From Lachnospiraceae bacterium UBA3310 (GTDB lineage Bacteria > Bacillota > Clostridia > Lachnospirales > Lachnospiraceae): a stretch of DNA of 54,998 bases. The notes beneath the pieces are model-generated. The model saw only the letters and a list, made by a program, of their open reading frames with translations. It ran no database searches and was not told the DNA's origin. Location of the stretch: positions 1 to 54,998 of the forward strand of contig DESQ01000020.1 of NCBI GenBank assembly GCA_002361355.1, in the 5' to 3' direction. Positions 33,999 through 43,626 of this stretch are shown piece after piece (positions within the stretch are counted from its first letter, which is position 1; the number at the start of each line of letters is the position of its first letter). A program made the position numbers and the translations under genes.

Positions 33999-34604
33999 AT
34001 GATTACCACACTCATTTTTGATATCGGAAATGTACTTGCGGATTTCGTCTGGGAGAAGCACTATCGGAGCTTCGGGTTCACGGAGGAAGTTTTTGACCGG
34101 CTTGTGAAGGCAACGGTCAAAAATTCCCTGTGGAACGAGTATGACAGGGGTGTTTTGACTGATGAAGAGGTTTTGCAGGGTTTTATTGATAGCGATCCCG
34201 GAATTGAGAAAGAGATCAGACAGGTCTTAAATGATATTGGCCCCATAGTGGCGCGAAACGACTATGCGATCCCATGGATTCAGGAGCTGCAGAAAAAAGG
34301 GTACCGCTGCCTGTATTTGTCAAATTTTTCCAGGAAGGCGCACCGGGAATGTGCGGCGGCACTCGACTTTATACCTTATATGGACGGCGGCATTCTTTCC
34401 TATCAGGATAAGGTGATAAAGCCTATGCCGGAGATTTATCAGCTTTTGATTGACCGGTATCGGCTTGTGCCGGAGGAATGCGTTTTCATGGACGATACGC
34501 CGGAAAACCTTGACGGCGCTGAGAAATTCGGGATACATACCATTCATTTTCAAAATCAGGCGCAGGCGATCAATGAGCTTAGAAAGCTGGGTGTGGACGT
34601 GTAA
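33999..34604 (+). CDS. HAD-superfamily hydrolase, subfamily IA
   Basis: This 201-residue phosphatase-like protein resembles the YihX/epoxide-hydrolase-like HAD group. Motif I is FDIGNVLADF near residue 7, with the nucleophile Asp. The second acid of DxD is replaced by Gly, as is common in this subgroup. Motif II is LYLSNFSR, the conserved Lys is in QDKVIKPMPEIY, and motif IV is CVFMDDTPENLDGA. The cap is the small helical C1 type. Substrate is unknown, with sugar phosphates a usual choice in the family. It shares a transcript with the SDR and ends before a strong terminator. Confidence 0.88.
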   Translation: MITTLIFDIGNVLADFVWEKHYRSFGFTEEVFDRLVKATVKNSLWNEYDRGVLTDEEVLQGFIDSDPGIEKEIRQVLNDIGPIVARNDYAIPWIQELQKKGYRCLYLSNFSRKAHRECAAALDFIPYMDGGILSYQDKVIKPMPEIYQLLIDRYRLVPEECVFMDDTPENLDGAEKFGIHTIHFQNQAQAINELRKLGVDV

Positions 34605-34645
34605 ATTGCGGGTTGTTTTTCAATAAGACAGAGATAGGACAGGCA

Positions 34646-34683
34646 GGGCGTCATGCGGTTATCCGTATGACGCCCGATTTTTT
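34646..34683 (+). terminator. Intrinsic terminator after the HAD gene
   Basis: GGGCGTCAT (34646-34654) pairs with ATGACGCCC (34667-34675) around a 12-nt loop, followed by GA and six T residues. It lies between the converging HAD and flavoprotein genes. Confidence 0.88.
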
Positions 34684-34706
34684 GATAATAAGGAAAGGTC
34701 AGACAT

Positions 34707-35864
34707 TCAGTTTTTGCAAAGTTCCTCTGCCAGCGCCTCGATCTGTGCGGTGCTCTCCTCATTTAAGGCGGAGCGGATCTGTACGCTGTTTTCTGTGAAG
34801 GTGATGTTTTTGCAGCTTTCCAGTCTCGTTCTCATTGCCCTTGCCGCCATAGGCGCCCAAGAACCGTTCTCGATCAGGGCGATGGTACGGTTCTGGTAGT
34901 TGTGGGAAATCAGCTCGTCGATAAACTCCCGCATGAAGGGAAACATTTCTGTGTTATAGGTGGTGGTGGCAAGCACCAGTTTGCCGTAACGGAAAGCATC
35001 TTCCACACATTCCGCCATGTCTTCTCTTGCCAGATCGGCAACGACTACTTTTGGGCAGCCCTTCTCAGTCAGCTTCTCTGCAAGAAGTTCAGCGGCTTCC
35101 TTTGTATGGCCGTAGACGGAGGTGTAGGCAATCATAACGCCCTCTGATTCCACACCGTAGGAAGACCATGTCTGATATAGGTTTACATAATATTCAAGGT
35201 TTCCCTTTAAGACAGGGCCGTGCAGGGGACAGATGATCTGGATGTCGAGGGCGGCAGCTTTTTTCAGAAGGTTCTGCACCTGCATACCGAACTTGCCTAC
35301 GATACCAAAATAGTAGCGGCGTGCCTCGCACGCCCATTCCTCCTCCACGTCGAGAGCGCCGAATTTGCCGAAGCCGTCTGCGGAGAAGAGCACTTTGTCG
35401 TGGGTGTCATAGGTGACCATGACCTCCGGCCAGTGTACCATCGGCGCTGCCACAAACTGCAGGGTGTGCGTGCCTAAGGAAAGGGAATCTCCCTCCTTGA
35501 TGATCTGCCGTTTGTCGGCATAATCTGTGCCGAAAAACTGCCGCATCATGGTGAAGGCGGGAGAGGACGCCACGATAACTGCGTCCGGATATGCTTTTGT
35601 AAAGAGATTTATATTTGCGGAATGATCCGGTTCCATGTGCTGTACGATCAGATAATCCGGCGTGCGCGTGCCGATTGCATCCTTTAAATTCTGCATCCAT
35701 TCCTCCCCAAAATGGGTGTCCACTGTGTCCATCACAGCAATCTTTTCATCCACAATGACGTAGGAATTATATGCCATGCCGTTCTCTATATGGTACTGTC
35801 CTTCGAAAAGATCGATGTCGTGATCGTTTACGCCTATGTATTTGATGTCGTTTGTAATTTGCAT
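34707..35864 (-). CDS. fprA: FprA-type flavodiiron protein
   Basis: Flavodiiron proteins reduce O2 to water or NO to N2O and protect anaerobes. The 385-residue protein has the metallo-beta-lactamase-like di-iron domain with HMEPDH (ligands H-x-E-x-D-H), MVHWPEVM, FSADGFGKFG and CPLHGPV. A C-terminal flavodoxin domain has the FMN loop YTSVYGHT and the later ATTTYNTEMFP and ENGSWAP segments. There is no extra rubredoxin domain, so it is the short class A form. It is a single gene on the minus strand with a GGAG site before ATG 35864. One GTTTACATAA copy lies inside (35181), encoding the ordinary YYVNLY. Confidence 0.94.
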   Translation of the reverse strand: MQITNDIKYIGVNDHDIDLFEGQYHIENGMAYNSYVIVDEKIAVMDTVDTHFGEEWMQNLKDAIGTRTPDYLIVQHMEPDHSANINLFTKAYPDAVIVASSPAFTMMRQFFGTDYADKRQIIKEGDSLSLGTHTLQFVAAPMVHWPEVMVTYDTHDKVLFSADGFGKFGALDVEEEWACEARRYYFGIVGKFGMQVQNLLKKAAALDIQIICPLHGPVLKGNLEYYVNLYQTWSSYGVESEGVMIAYTSVYGHTKEAAELLAEKLTEKGCPKVVVADLAREDMAECVEDAFRYGKLVLATTTYNTEMFPFMREFIDELISHNYQNRTIALIENGSWAPMAARAMRTRLESCKNITFTENSVQIRSALNEESTAQIEALAEELCKN

Positions 35865-36002
35865 TGTGATATCTCCTGTTCGCTTGTTTTTCTTCTGCGG
35901 TTATTATATCATAAAAATATGATGGAGCGAAAATATTTTTGGCTTTTTGTATGGAATAAAAGTCTGACATAATAGTAGGGTTTTGAAAGAAAGGCAGAAA
36001 AT

Positions 36003-36728
36003 ATGAGGGAAGAATTTTGCAGAACGGAGATGCTTTTAGGGCGTGCGGCAATGGATAAGCTGGCCCGTTCCCGGGTGGCTGTGTTTGGTGTGGGCGGCGT
36101 GGGCGGCTATGTGTGCGAGGCGCTTGCAAGAAGCGGCGTGGGGGCGCTTGACCTGATTGATAAGGACAAAGTGGCGCTCTCTAATATAAACCGCCAGATT
36201 ATTGCAACGCACAAGACTGTGGGCAGATACAAGACAGATGTGATGCAGGAGCGGATTCTGGATATCAATCCACAGGCAAAGGTGTGTGTGCATCCGTGCT
36301 TTTTCCTGCCGGAAAATGCGGACAGCTTTCCTTTTTGCGAATATGATTATGTGGTGGATGCGGTGGATACGGTGACGGCAAAAATTGAACTGGTGCTTCG
36401 CGCACAGGCGGCGGGTGTGCCGGTGATCAGCAGTATGGGGGCGGGGAATAAGCTGGATGCCTCCGCATTTTGCGTGGCGGATATTTATGAGACGAAGGTA
36501 TGTCCTCTCGCAAGGGTGATGCGCAGGGAATTAAAAAAAAGAAAGGTGGAGCATTTGAAAGTGGTGTACTCGGAGGAGGAGCCGATTGTTCCGGCGGGAA
36601 ATCCGGACGGGGATCTGACAAAGGGGCGTCGGACGCCGGGCAGCGCAGCCTTCGTTCCTTCCGTGGCGGGACTGATCATTGCCGGGGAAGTGGTAAAAGA
36701 TCTCAGTTATTGTCCTGCCGCTTTTTAA
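36003..36728 (+). CDS. tcdA: tRNA threonylcarbamoyladenosine dehydratase (TcdA)
   Basis: TcdA is an E1-like enzyme that cyclises t6A37 to ct6A in ANN-decoding tRNAs using ATP. The 241-residue protein has the Rossmann nucleotide site VAVFGVGGVGGYVCEALARS, the conserved DLIDKDKVALSNINRQ, and the family stretch VISSMGAGNKLDASAF followed by the Arg-rich MRRELKKRKV. Length fits the family. It starts about 140 bp after the divergent flavoprotein, with a weak CATAAT-type -10 region upstream. Its 3' end overlaps the convergent small membrane gene by 26 bp. Confidence 0.92.
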   Translation: MREEFCRTEMLLGRAAMDKLARSRVAVFGVGGVGGYVCEALARSGVGALDLIDKDKVALSNINRQIIATHKTVGRYKTDVMQERILDINPQAKVCVHPCFFLPENADSFPFCEYDYVVDAVDTVTAKIELVLRAQAAGVPVISSMGAGNKLDASAFCVADIYETKVCPLARVMRRELKKRKVEHLKVVYSEEEPIVPAGNPDGDLTKGRRTPGSAAFVPSVAGLIIAGEVVKDLSYCPAAF

Positions 36729-36951
36729 GCTGTTCAAAGCACCAGATCAGAAGCCAGAGCAGAATCGGCATCCCGATGGTAGCGACAAGGCAGCCGGCAA
36801 AGAGCCGCCCGGAGTCGCCAAGATCCAGACAGGCCACAAGGAACGCGCCTATATACATGCCGACCAGAAGGACGACACAGATAAGCGCCGCGATTTGTTT
36901 CGGGGTGATCTTTTTTTTCTGTTTTTTCTCCTGATTTGTCTGCCGGGGCAT
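36703..36951 (-). CDS. Small two-helix membrane protein, unknown
   Basis: The 82-residue protein has a basic N-terminus (KKQKKKITPKQ), a first membrane helix near 20-42 (AALICVVLLVGMYIGAFLVA), and a second near 50-72 (AGCLVATIGMPILLWLLIW), then a charged tail. The strong AGGAGGAG site just before ATG 36951 argues that it is real. No family is recognised. It converges on tcdA with a 26-bp overlap. It faces away from the diguanylate cyclase gene, whose promoter should lie in the 150 bp between. Confidence 0.7.
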   Translation of the reverse strand: MPRQTNQEKKQKKKITPKQIAALICVVLLVGMYIGAFLVACLDLGDSGRLFAGCLVATIGMPILLWLLIWCFEQLKKRQDNN

Positions 36952-37101
36952 CCTGCATCTCCTCCTGCTTTTTCTTGTAATGTATCATACTTTCGAGGGA
37001 AAAGGAAGCGGCAGACGAAAGAAAGTCTGCTAATTGTATTTCCACCGCCGATATGGTAGAATAAAAACCATTATAAAGCTGGGAACTATGAGGAACATAA
37101 G

Positions 37102-38859
37102 ATGAGCAAATCAGGGACAAAAACAAATAAAAAAAGAAATAGGAATATGATATATCATGTGATTTATGCCCTCATGGCGGTTGCCTTTTTTACCATGATT
37201 ATATGGGCGGCGTCATCCAACAGGGGCCAGTCTCCGTCGGACTTATTATCTGAGGGAAATGCTGCCTTTGATGAGGGGTGGTGTCTGGAGGACGGCAGCG
37301 CGGCAGATATGGAACATCTGCACGAAATGCCCTCTGTGAAACCGTATCAGGAGCAGAGCGTATTTCACAGTCTGCCACAGGATCTTGAGGAAGGAAAATC
37401 ACTGTGTTTCCGGACAAAAAACATCCTGTATCAGGTATATGTGGGCGGAAAGCTGCGCTATGAGCCAAAGATCAGGGAGAGCCGTGTCTACAATAAGTCT
37501 CTCGGTACGAGGTGGAGTTATGTTCCTCTCTATAAAGAGGATGCCGGCGCACTGGTAGAGATACGTTTCCAGACGGTGTATGAGGATGCGAGGGCGTGTA
37601 TCGACCATCTTGTGCTTGGCTCGGCTGCCGGGGAAATCATGGGTACTTTTACGGGAAAGGCGGTTGCTTTCTCTACATGCCTGCTCTTGCTGTTTGCGGG
37701 ATTACTGTTGATCATTGCGGATATCCCGGCAAATCTGCAGATGGATAAGAATCATGAACTGCTTTATCTGGGGCTGTTTGCAATCAGTATTGCCGTGTGG
37801 TGTCTGGCTGAGACAAATCTGTTACAGTTTTACACGGATGACAGCAGACTTTTGCAAAGCCTCTCATGTGTTTCCCTGATGCTGATTCCTATTCCTCTTG
37901 TGCTTTATCTGGACGCGGCTTTCGGTTTTAAAAAGAAGTGGGTGGTTCCGGCTGTCTGTTCTCTGTCTGCGGCGGAGTTCACGCTCTGCACGGTTCTTCA
38001 TTTTACAGGGGTAATGGACTACCATGAGACGTTGACATTGACACATATCCTGTTGGCGGTTTCGGCGGCGCTCCTGTTGTACATGATTTTGAAAAACGCT
38101 TTTCAGGCGAGGGAAAGCAATGTGAGAAATGTCTATAAGGCGATTCGGACTGTGGGCCTTATGGGGATCGGTTTTGCCACAGGGATAGATATTGTGAGAT
38201 ATTATCGGGGACATAACAGCGACAGTGCCATGTTTGTGCGCATCGGCCTGCTGATCTTTATTCTGTGTTACGGAAGCGCCAGTCTGGAAAGAATGGTGAA
38301 TGCGGTCAGGCTTGGTATGAAGGCGGAGTTCGTCAGTCAGCTTGCCTATCGGGACGGCCTTACGGGTGTGGGAAACCGGACGGCTTTTCAGGAGCGGCTT
38401 GAGGAGCTGGAGGGAGAGAAACGGGAACTTCCCGGAATCGCCATTGTCATGTTTGATGTGAATGATTTAAAGTATGTGAATGACAATCTGGGACATCAGC
38501 GCGGAGACGAACTGATTGTGGGCAGTGCCAATATTGTAAAGAATGCGGTGGAATCGGAGGAAGGCGCAGTTTTCAGGATCGGCGGAGACGAGTTTGCCGG
38601 TATCTTTTCCGGCGAGGATGTAGCCGGGCGCTGCGAGAGGGCGCTTTCCCGTTTCAGGCAGGCCATGGACGGCTATAATGCGGTAAAGAACCAGGCTCTT
38701 CGCATCAGCATTGCAAGCGGCTATGCAGTCTATGATAAAGAGCAGGAGGATGAGATGCTCATGGATGTTTATCAACAGGCCGATGTCCGCATGTATGAAA
38801 ACAAAAAGCAGATCAAAAGTGTACAGGTAAAACCGGCGGAATACTATAATGGCCGCTAG
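37102..38859 (+). CDS. Membrane diguanylate cyclase with 7TM sensor
   Basis: This enzyme makes c-di-GMP from two GTP. The 585-residue protein has an N-terminal membrane helix (about 16-36), an external beta-rich region to about 190, about seven membrane helices from 190 to 395 in the style of 7TMR-DISM receptors, and a cytoplasmic GGDEF domain (about 410-575). The active site reads RIGGDEFAGI and is intact. FDVNDLKYVNDNLGHQRGDEL carries the metal and substrate residues. The RxxD inhibitory site usually found five residues before GGDEF is absent (EGAVF), so product inhibition there is unlikely. No c-di-GMP phosphodiesterase or receptor gene is nearby. The stop codon lies within structured element B. 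Confidence 0.9.
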   Translation: MSKSGTKTNKKRNRNMIYHVIYALMAVAFFTMIIWAASSNRGQSPSDLLSEGNAAFDEGWCLEDGSAADMEHLHEMPSVKPYQEQSVFHSLPQDLEEGKSLCFRTKNILYQVYVGGKLRYEPKIRESRVYNKSLGTRWSYVPLYKEDAGALVEIRFQTVYEDARACIDHLVLGSAAGEIMGTFTGKAVAFSTCLLLLFAGLLLIIADIPANLQMDKNHELLYLGLFAISIAVWCLAETNLLQFYTDDSRLLQSLSCVSLMLIPIPLVLYLDAAFGFKKKWVVPAVCSLSAAEFTLCTVLHFTGVMDYHETLTLTHILLAVSAALLLYMILKNAFQARESNVRNVYKAIRTVGLMGIGFATGIDIVRYYRGHNSDSAMFVRIGLLIFILCYGSASLERMVNAVRLGMKAEFVSQLAYRDGLTGVGNRTAFQERLEELEGEKRELPGIAIVMFDVNDLKYVNDNLGHQRGDELIVGSANIVKNAVESEEGAVFRIGGDEFAGIFSGEDVAGRCERALSRFRQAMDGYNAVKNQALRISIASGYAVYDKEQEDEMLMDVYQQADVRMYENKKQIKSVQVKPAEYYNGR

Positions 38860-38966
38860 GGAAAAACAAGCGGCTCCGAAGGAGACATTTGTTTTTCACG
38901 CGGCATTAACGAGCAAATGTCCGATGAAATCGGACAGGGAGCGCGTAAGCGCGGATTTGCGAGTCT
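38852..38966 (+). ncRNA. Structured leader element, copy B (unclassified)
   Basis: It has the same architecture as copy A. GCCGC (38852-38856) pairs with GCGGC (38900-38904), AAAAACAA (38862-38869) with TTGTTTTT (38889-38896), and CTCC with GGAG (38874-38884). Linker ATTAACGAG follows (38905-38913). The second domain is closed by GCAAA (38913-38917) with TTTGC (38956-38960) and contains TGTCCGA/TCGGACA and GCGC-GTAA-GCGC, again a GNRA loop. CGAGTCT ends at 38966, 31 nt before the mannosidase start codon. Sequence changes relative to copy A preserve pairing in four helices. The 5' arm overlaps the diguanylate cyclase stop codon. A TATAAT (38845-38850) precedes it, without a convincing -35 box. 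Confidence 0.6.
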
Positions 38967-38997
38967 GCGGGCAGAAGATAGGAAAAAGGAGACAACC

Positions 38998-41432
38998 ATG
39001 GAAAAAATGACGTTGAACGGCGGCGGCTGGCGGATGCAGATCGTTGGAGAACAGGATATATACGGCGTAAATGGCAGAGACATTCCGGCGGTGATTCCCG
39101 GATCCGTTTACGGGAATCTGTTACGGCAGGGATTGATGCCGGATCCGTATGAGAGGATGAATGAACTGGATGCGCTGAAACTGATGGAGAATGCGTTTCG
39201 GTTTCAGACAAATTTTTCACTCACCAAAGAACAGATGGCGGGTGACTTTTTGCTGCTTCGGTTTGACGGAATTGACACGCTGGCGGACATTTATCTCAAC
39301 GACATATTTCTGGGACATGCGGATAACATGCACCGCATCTGGGAATTTGATATCACAGAGGCGGCGAGGGAAGGGGAAAACGCGCTTCGGGTGGAGATCT
39401 CTTCGCCCACGCATTATATAGAAGAAGAGAATCAAAAGGTCTATACGGGCTGTTCCGGGAAGTATCTATTCTGTCAGGAAAAAAGGCCAGATTGGAGCAG
39501 GTTTACATAACACAAAACTGGACAGGACAGGGAAACGGAGATGTGCCTGTCTGTGGTGAGGATAGCACCGAAAATTTAGTTGACATAACATATAGCGCTT
39601 GCATAGAAGAATTTGCGCAGGAGGGAACTTATGAGATCCGGACGGCGCTCTATGCCCCGGACGATGCGCTGATTGTGGAGAATTCCTCCAAAGATGCTTC
39701 GGGTGAAAGCGGGTGGGATACCATTACCGTGAAGAATCCGAAGCGTTGGTGGCCTCACGGCTACGGCGAACAGCCGCTTTACAGGGCGGAAGTGACGCTT
39801 GTGGACGATGCAGGGGAAGTGCTTGATACATGGAGCCGCAGGATCGGTCTGCGAACCATGACGATGAACACGGAGAAGGACGAGTGGGGAGAGTGCTTTG
39901 CCCATGAGGTAAACGGGGTGAAGATTTTTGCCATGGGTGCGGATTATATTCCGGAGGACAATATTCTGTCCCGTGTGACGCCGGAGCGCACCCGCCGTCT
40001 GTTGGAGGATGCGGTAGCGGCGAACTATAACTGCATTCGCGTCTGGGGTGGCGGTTACTATCCCGATGACTGGTTTTTTGACACCTGCGATGAGTTGGGG
40101 CTGATTGTGTGGCAGGATTTCATGTTTGCCTGTGCCTCCTATGAGCTGGATGCGGATTTTGCCCGGAATATCAGTGCCGAGATCCGCGATAATGTGCGCA
40201 GAATCCGTCATCACGCCTGTCTCGGCCTGTGGTGCGGCAACAATGAGATGGAGACCCAGACCCTTGACGGTGCGTGGAAACCCTCCATCAAACAGAAGAG
40301 CGATTATATTAAGATCTTTGAATATATCATTCCGCAGATTTTGGAGGAGGAAGATCCGGCGACCTTCTACTGGCCTTCCTCGCCCTCGTCAGGGGGAAAT
40401 TACGACAATCCCTGGGACGAGAACCGGGGCGACACCCATTATTGGGCGGTGTGGCATGGAAACAAACCCTTTACGGATTACAGGAATTATTATTTCCGCT
40501 ATATGTCCGAGTTCGGATTCCAGTCCTTCCCCTGTTTAAAGACGGTGGAGGCGTTTACCGCGCCGGAGGATCGCAATATTTTTTCCCGCGTGATGGAGAT
40601 GCACCAGAGAAATACGGCTGCCAACGGTAAGATTATGTCCTACCTTTCGGCTACCTATCTCTATCCTACGGATTTTGAGACGCTTCTGTATGCGTCCCAG
40701 CTTTTGCAGGCGGAGGCGATCCGCTACGGTATTGAGCATTTCCGGAGAAACCGGGGCAGATGCATGGGCGCGGTGGTGTGGCAGTTAAACGATATCTGGC
40801 CGGTGGCTTCCTGGGCGAGCATTGACTATTTCGGCAGATGGAAGGCATTGCACTATGCGGAGAAGAGAGCCTTCGCGCCGGTGTTGATTTCCTGCGAGGA
40901 GACCGGTGAACTTTCCGAGAGACCTTTTTGCGTCGCGCAGCCTGCACCCATTGAAAAGTCGGCCAGACTGCATGTGGCTAACGAGACTATGGAGCGCGTG
41001 GACGGCGTGGTGAGATGGGCTCTGCGGCGGGCTTCGGGGGAAGTGATTTTGGACGGTGCGGAGGAAGTGAGCGTGGAGCCGCTGTCCGGACTGTGGCTTC
41101 CCAAGATGGATTTCTCGTCCTATAACGAGTTAGAGGTTTACATAAGTTATTCTTTCGCACAGGACGGTGTTGTGGTATCGGAGAGTACCAGCCTGTTTAC
41201 GGCGCCGAAGCATTTCCGGTTTTGTGATCCCGGGCTTCGTCTTCGCAGGGAGGGCAATGCGCTGATTATCACGGCGCAGGCCTATGCAAAACAGGTGGCC
41301 GTGGAAGGTGTGGATGGTGATGTGAAGTTTTCCGACAATTTTTTTGACATGAATCCGGGAGAGCGGAGAGTGGAGATTCTGGAAGGAGATGCTTCGGCAT
41401 TTACCATAAAGTCGGTGTACCAGATCCGGTAG
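38998..41432 (+). pseudogene. GH2 beta-mannosidase, frameshifted with internal deletion
   Basis: Beta-mannosidases of GH2 release mannose from mannan oligosaccharides. The N-terminal galactose-binding-like domain is in one frame (38998-39510). The rest, including WCGNNEMETQT (acid/base Glu) and YMSEFGFQS (nucleophile Glu), is in the next frame from about 39480 to 41432. One extra A in the six-A run at 39479-39484 would join them as CQEKKARLEQVYITQ. Even then, the stretch expected to hold the conserved WDWGP region, roughly 30-40 residues between YTGCSGKYLF and ARLEQV, is missing. The gene is therefore probably inactive, although the catalytic residues remain. No signal peptide is seen, so it was a cytoplasmic enzyme. 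A GTTTACATAA copy sits at 39501, beside the lesion. Confidence 0.8.
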
Positions 41433-41446
41433 CCGCAATTGGGTTA

Positions 41447-42637
41447 TCAGGTTTCGGCCAAACAATTCATAAGCAGAAAATCTTTTAATTGAATATGACG
41501 CACGGTACTTGTGGAGTAGTCGATATCGTCATTTGTTATCAGAATCTTTTGTGACAGATTGTCGATATTCTTAAATGGCGCAAATTCTCTTGTATACGCC
41601 TTATCGTCCGCAACGCTGTATGCGACTTGGATAAAATAATTCTTATTACCGCATTTAGCCAGAAAGTCAATCTCTTTTCCGCCATTGTTATAGACCTGAA
41701 CATCATAGCCCATATAGATCAGTTCAAGATAGACAATGTTTTCCAGATTGTGCGTAAGATCAAAACGGTTGTCGGGACAGCGGAGTGAATTGAAAGATAC
41801 GTCTGCATCGTATATTTTCATATAATAACGCAACGTTTTTTTTGCCTTAGTGGAATATTGTTCGACTGATTCAATGATGTAGGCTTCCTCAAGGTAGTCA
41901 AGATATTTCATAATGGTATTTACTGAGCATGGTTCATGTTCATTGTGAATATAGTCGTGAATAGATTTTGCGGAAAATATTCTGCTGTTGGAACGAAGCA
42001 CATAATTTACCAGTTTTTTGAACAGATTTTCTTTGCGGATTTTGTAGCGACGCATCAGGTCGTTCAGGATGATGGTATTGTCTAAATCGTCCAGGTATCT
42101 GCGCTGTGCCGTGGGACTGTCAAATTCGAAGCGTTTGGGAAAGCCGCCCCAAACAAGATAATCCGTGATGGAAACTTCTTTTCCGAGTTCTTTGGCATAT
42201 TCAGTGATTTCCTTATAAATGAACGGACGGATACGAAAAGCAACGTATCTTCCGCTGAGGTCTTTCGTAAATTCACCTGAAAGCAGCTTGGAGTTAGAAC
42301 CTGTAATAAACAGGGAATAGTCGTAAAGCCGTAGGGTTTTGCATGCGTTCTGCCAGCCGTCGAGCATCTGTATTTCATCAAAAAAAAGATAGCATTTTCC
42401 CTCTTTTCGGTGATTCTCCACATATGAAATCAATGAATCTTCATCTGTGATATTGGAAGAGATTCGTCTGTCCTCAAAATTCAGGTAAATGATATTGGCC
42501 GTTTTTTCTCTGATTTCCTGCATGATCTGCTCTAAAATGACGGATTTTCCACATCGGCGGATGCCCGTGATGATTTTGATCAGATCCGATTCATAAAAGT
42601 CTCTGACGGGTTTAATGTAATGTTCTCTGTAGATCAT
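41447..42637 (-). CDS. AAA ATPase with DUF4143-type C-terminal domain
   Basis: The 396-residue protein belongs to the AAA_14 plus DUF4143 group, widespread in gut bacteria and archaea, with unclear function. The P-loop is TGIRRCGKSVILEQI near residue 26. Walker B is YLFFDEIQMLDGW, and sensor-like LFITGSNSKLLS is followed by the basic LSGRYVAFRIRPF. The C-terminal half carries the DUF4143 features: KTLRYYMKIYDADVSFNSLR and a nuclease-like GGKEIDFLAKCGNKNYFIQV, with a PD-(D/E)XK-like D-x-K...Q pattern. It has its own promoter overlapped by a 13-bp inverted repeat. AT content is higher than in neighbours, suggesting lateral arrival. The 3' end is 14 bp from the converging mannosidase. Confidence 0.85.
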   Translation of the reverse strand: MIYREHYIKPVRDFYESDLIKIITGIRRCGKSVILEQIMQEIREKTANIIYLNFEDRRISSNITDEDSLISYVENHRKEGKCYLFFDEIQMLDGWQNACKTLRLYDYSLFITGSNSKLLSGEFTKDLSGRYVAFRIRPFIYKEITEYAKELGKEVSITDYLVWGGFPKRFEFDSPTAQRRYLDDLDNTIILNDLMRRYKIRKENLFKKLVNYVLRSNSRIFSAKSIHDYIHNEHEPCSVNTIMKYLDYLEEAYIIESVEQYSTKAKKTLRYYMKIYDADVSFNSLRCPDNRFDLTHNLENIVYLELIYMGYDVQVYNNGGKEIDFLAKCGNKNYFIQVAYSVADDKAYTREFAPFKNIDNLSQKILITNDDIDYSTSTVRHIQLKDFLLMNCLAET

Positions 42638-42692
42638 ATTAATTCCTCATTTTCTGCGCATGGTGAGTTCCCGTATCTGTGTCTGTATGAAA

Positions 42693-42736
42693 ATTATACT
42701 GAAAACTTTTTCACCTGTCAAATAAAGTTTTCAGTA
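42693..42736 (-). promoter_or_regulatory. Promoter and operator of the DUF4143-type ATPase gene
   Basis: On the minus strand TTGACA (42716-42721) and TATAAT (42693-42698) are spaced exactly 17 bp, a consensus promoter. A perfect 13-bp inverted repeat, TACTGAAAACTTT (42697-42709) and AAAGTTTTCAGTA (42724-42736), brackets the -35 box and spacer. A partial third half-site, CTTTCAGTA, lies near 42768. This arrangement suits repression. Confidence 0.75.
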
Positions 42737-42830
42737 CTAATGAAAAAAATGCTATTATAGTGAAAAGCTTTCAGTAGAAAATGAAACTTTTAAAGAAATA
42801 CGCCATTCAGATATATTAAGATATGAACCA

Positions 42831-43604
42831 TTACAAATTTGCATAATCCAGAAACAGGTACTGCATGCTGTTTTTATTTTCCACATAGGTATTGGCGTGC
42901 GTCGCGCCCACATGCACCAGTTCCCCATTTCGATATGCGAGAAGCGTATTTAAAGGCACTTCTTCCCAGTGGTTCTGTTTCAGGGGCTTTGTGGAGATGA
43001 TGAGCGTGCTGCCTTTGTGGGAACGATGAAGGCTTCCCTCGTGATTTGTGTGGACATAGAACAGTTCGCCATCATAGATCAAAAGATTCACTTTATTTGC
43101 CGGTGTGATGTCATGGACGACTTTATCGACGACTGCAAACCGTTCTTCCTGCGTAAGCTCTCGTTCGGCCTCTTTCAGTGCGATGTTTATCTGGTCGACC
43201 AAATAATAGAGAATCCGCTCACTGTCGGTTTGGCCTTTTTGTCTGTAGACATAGGATTCCAGTTCAGGGCTTTCGAAGATAGTACCGTTGTGAGCTAATG
43301 TCCAGACACGGTCTGTGTTGTCGCGAAGGACAAAGGGATGCGTGTTTTGGTATTCGATTCCCCCTTTGGAAGCCTTTCTGATATGGGCGATTAACTTATC
43401 GTTTTCTATGTCCTCTGTCAGCCGGTGTTTGAGATATACGCTCTCTGTAGACGAGACCGGTTCTTTTTCAAGAGAAACCGCATTGCCGTAAAAGGCCGCA
43501 ATTCCCCAGCCGTGAGGATTGTCGATTCCATGGGAGAAAAAATCCTTTAACATCTCGTTACACTTTATGATTTCCTTGCTGTTGATTCCAAATAATTCAC
43601 ACAT
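42831..43604 (-). CDS. Class II glutamine amidotransferase (YafJ-like)
   Basis: The 257-residue N-terminal-nucleophile hydrolase has Cys2 at the start (MCELFGINS), exposed after Met removal. GATase_2 features follow: DNPHGWGIAAFYG, LIAHIRKASKGG with the conserved Arg, the oxyanion-type WTLAHNGTIF, and the later QTDSERILYYLVD. Length suits stand-alone YafJ-type amidotransferases, which hydrolyse glutamine or a related gamma-glutamyl compound with no known synthase partner. It lies 22 bp upstream-to-downstream from the amino-acid transporter genes on the same strand, so it may be the last gene of that operon and act on the imported amino acid. That link is inference. Confidence 0.87.
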   Translation of the reverse strand: MCELFGINSKEIIKCNEMLKDFFSHGIDNPHGWGIAAFYGNAVSLEKEPVSSTESVYLKHRLTEDIENDKLIAHIRKASKGGIEYQNTHPFVLRDNTDRVWTLAHNGTIFESPELESYVYRQKGQTDSERILYYLVDQINIALKEAERELTQEERFAVVDKVVHDITPANKVNLLIYDGELFYVHTNHEGSLHRSHKGSTLIISTKPLKQNHWEEVPLNTLLAYRNGELVHVGATHANTYVENKNSMQYLFLDYANL

Positions 43605-43626
43605 GGTTTTGGTTATCCGTTCCTCT

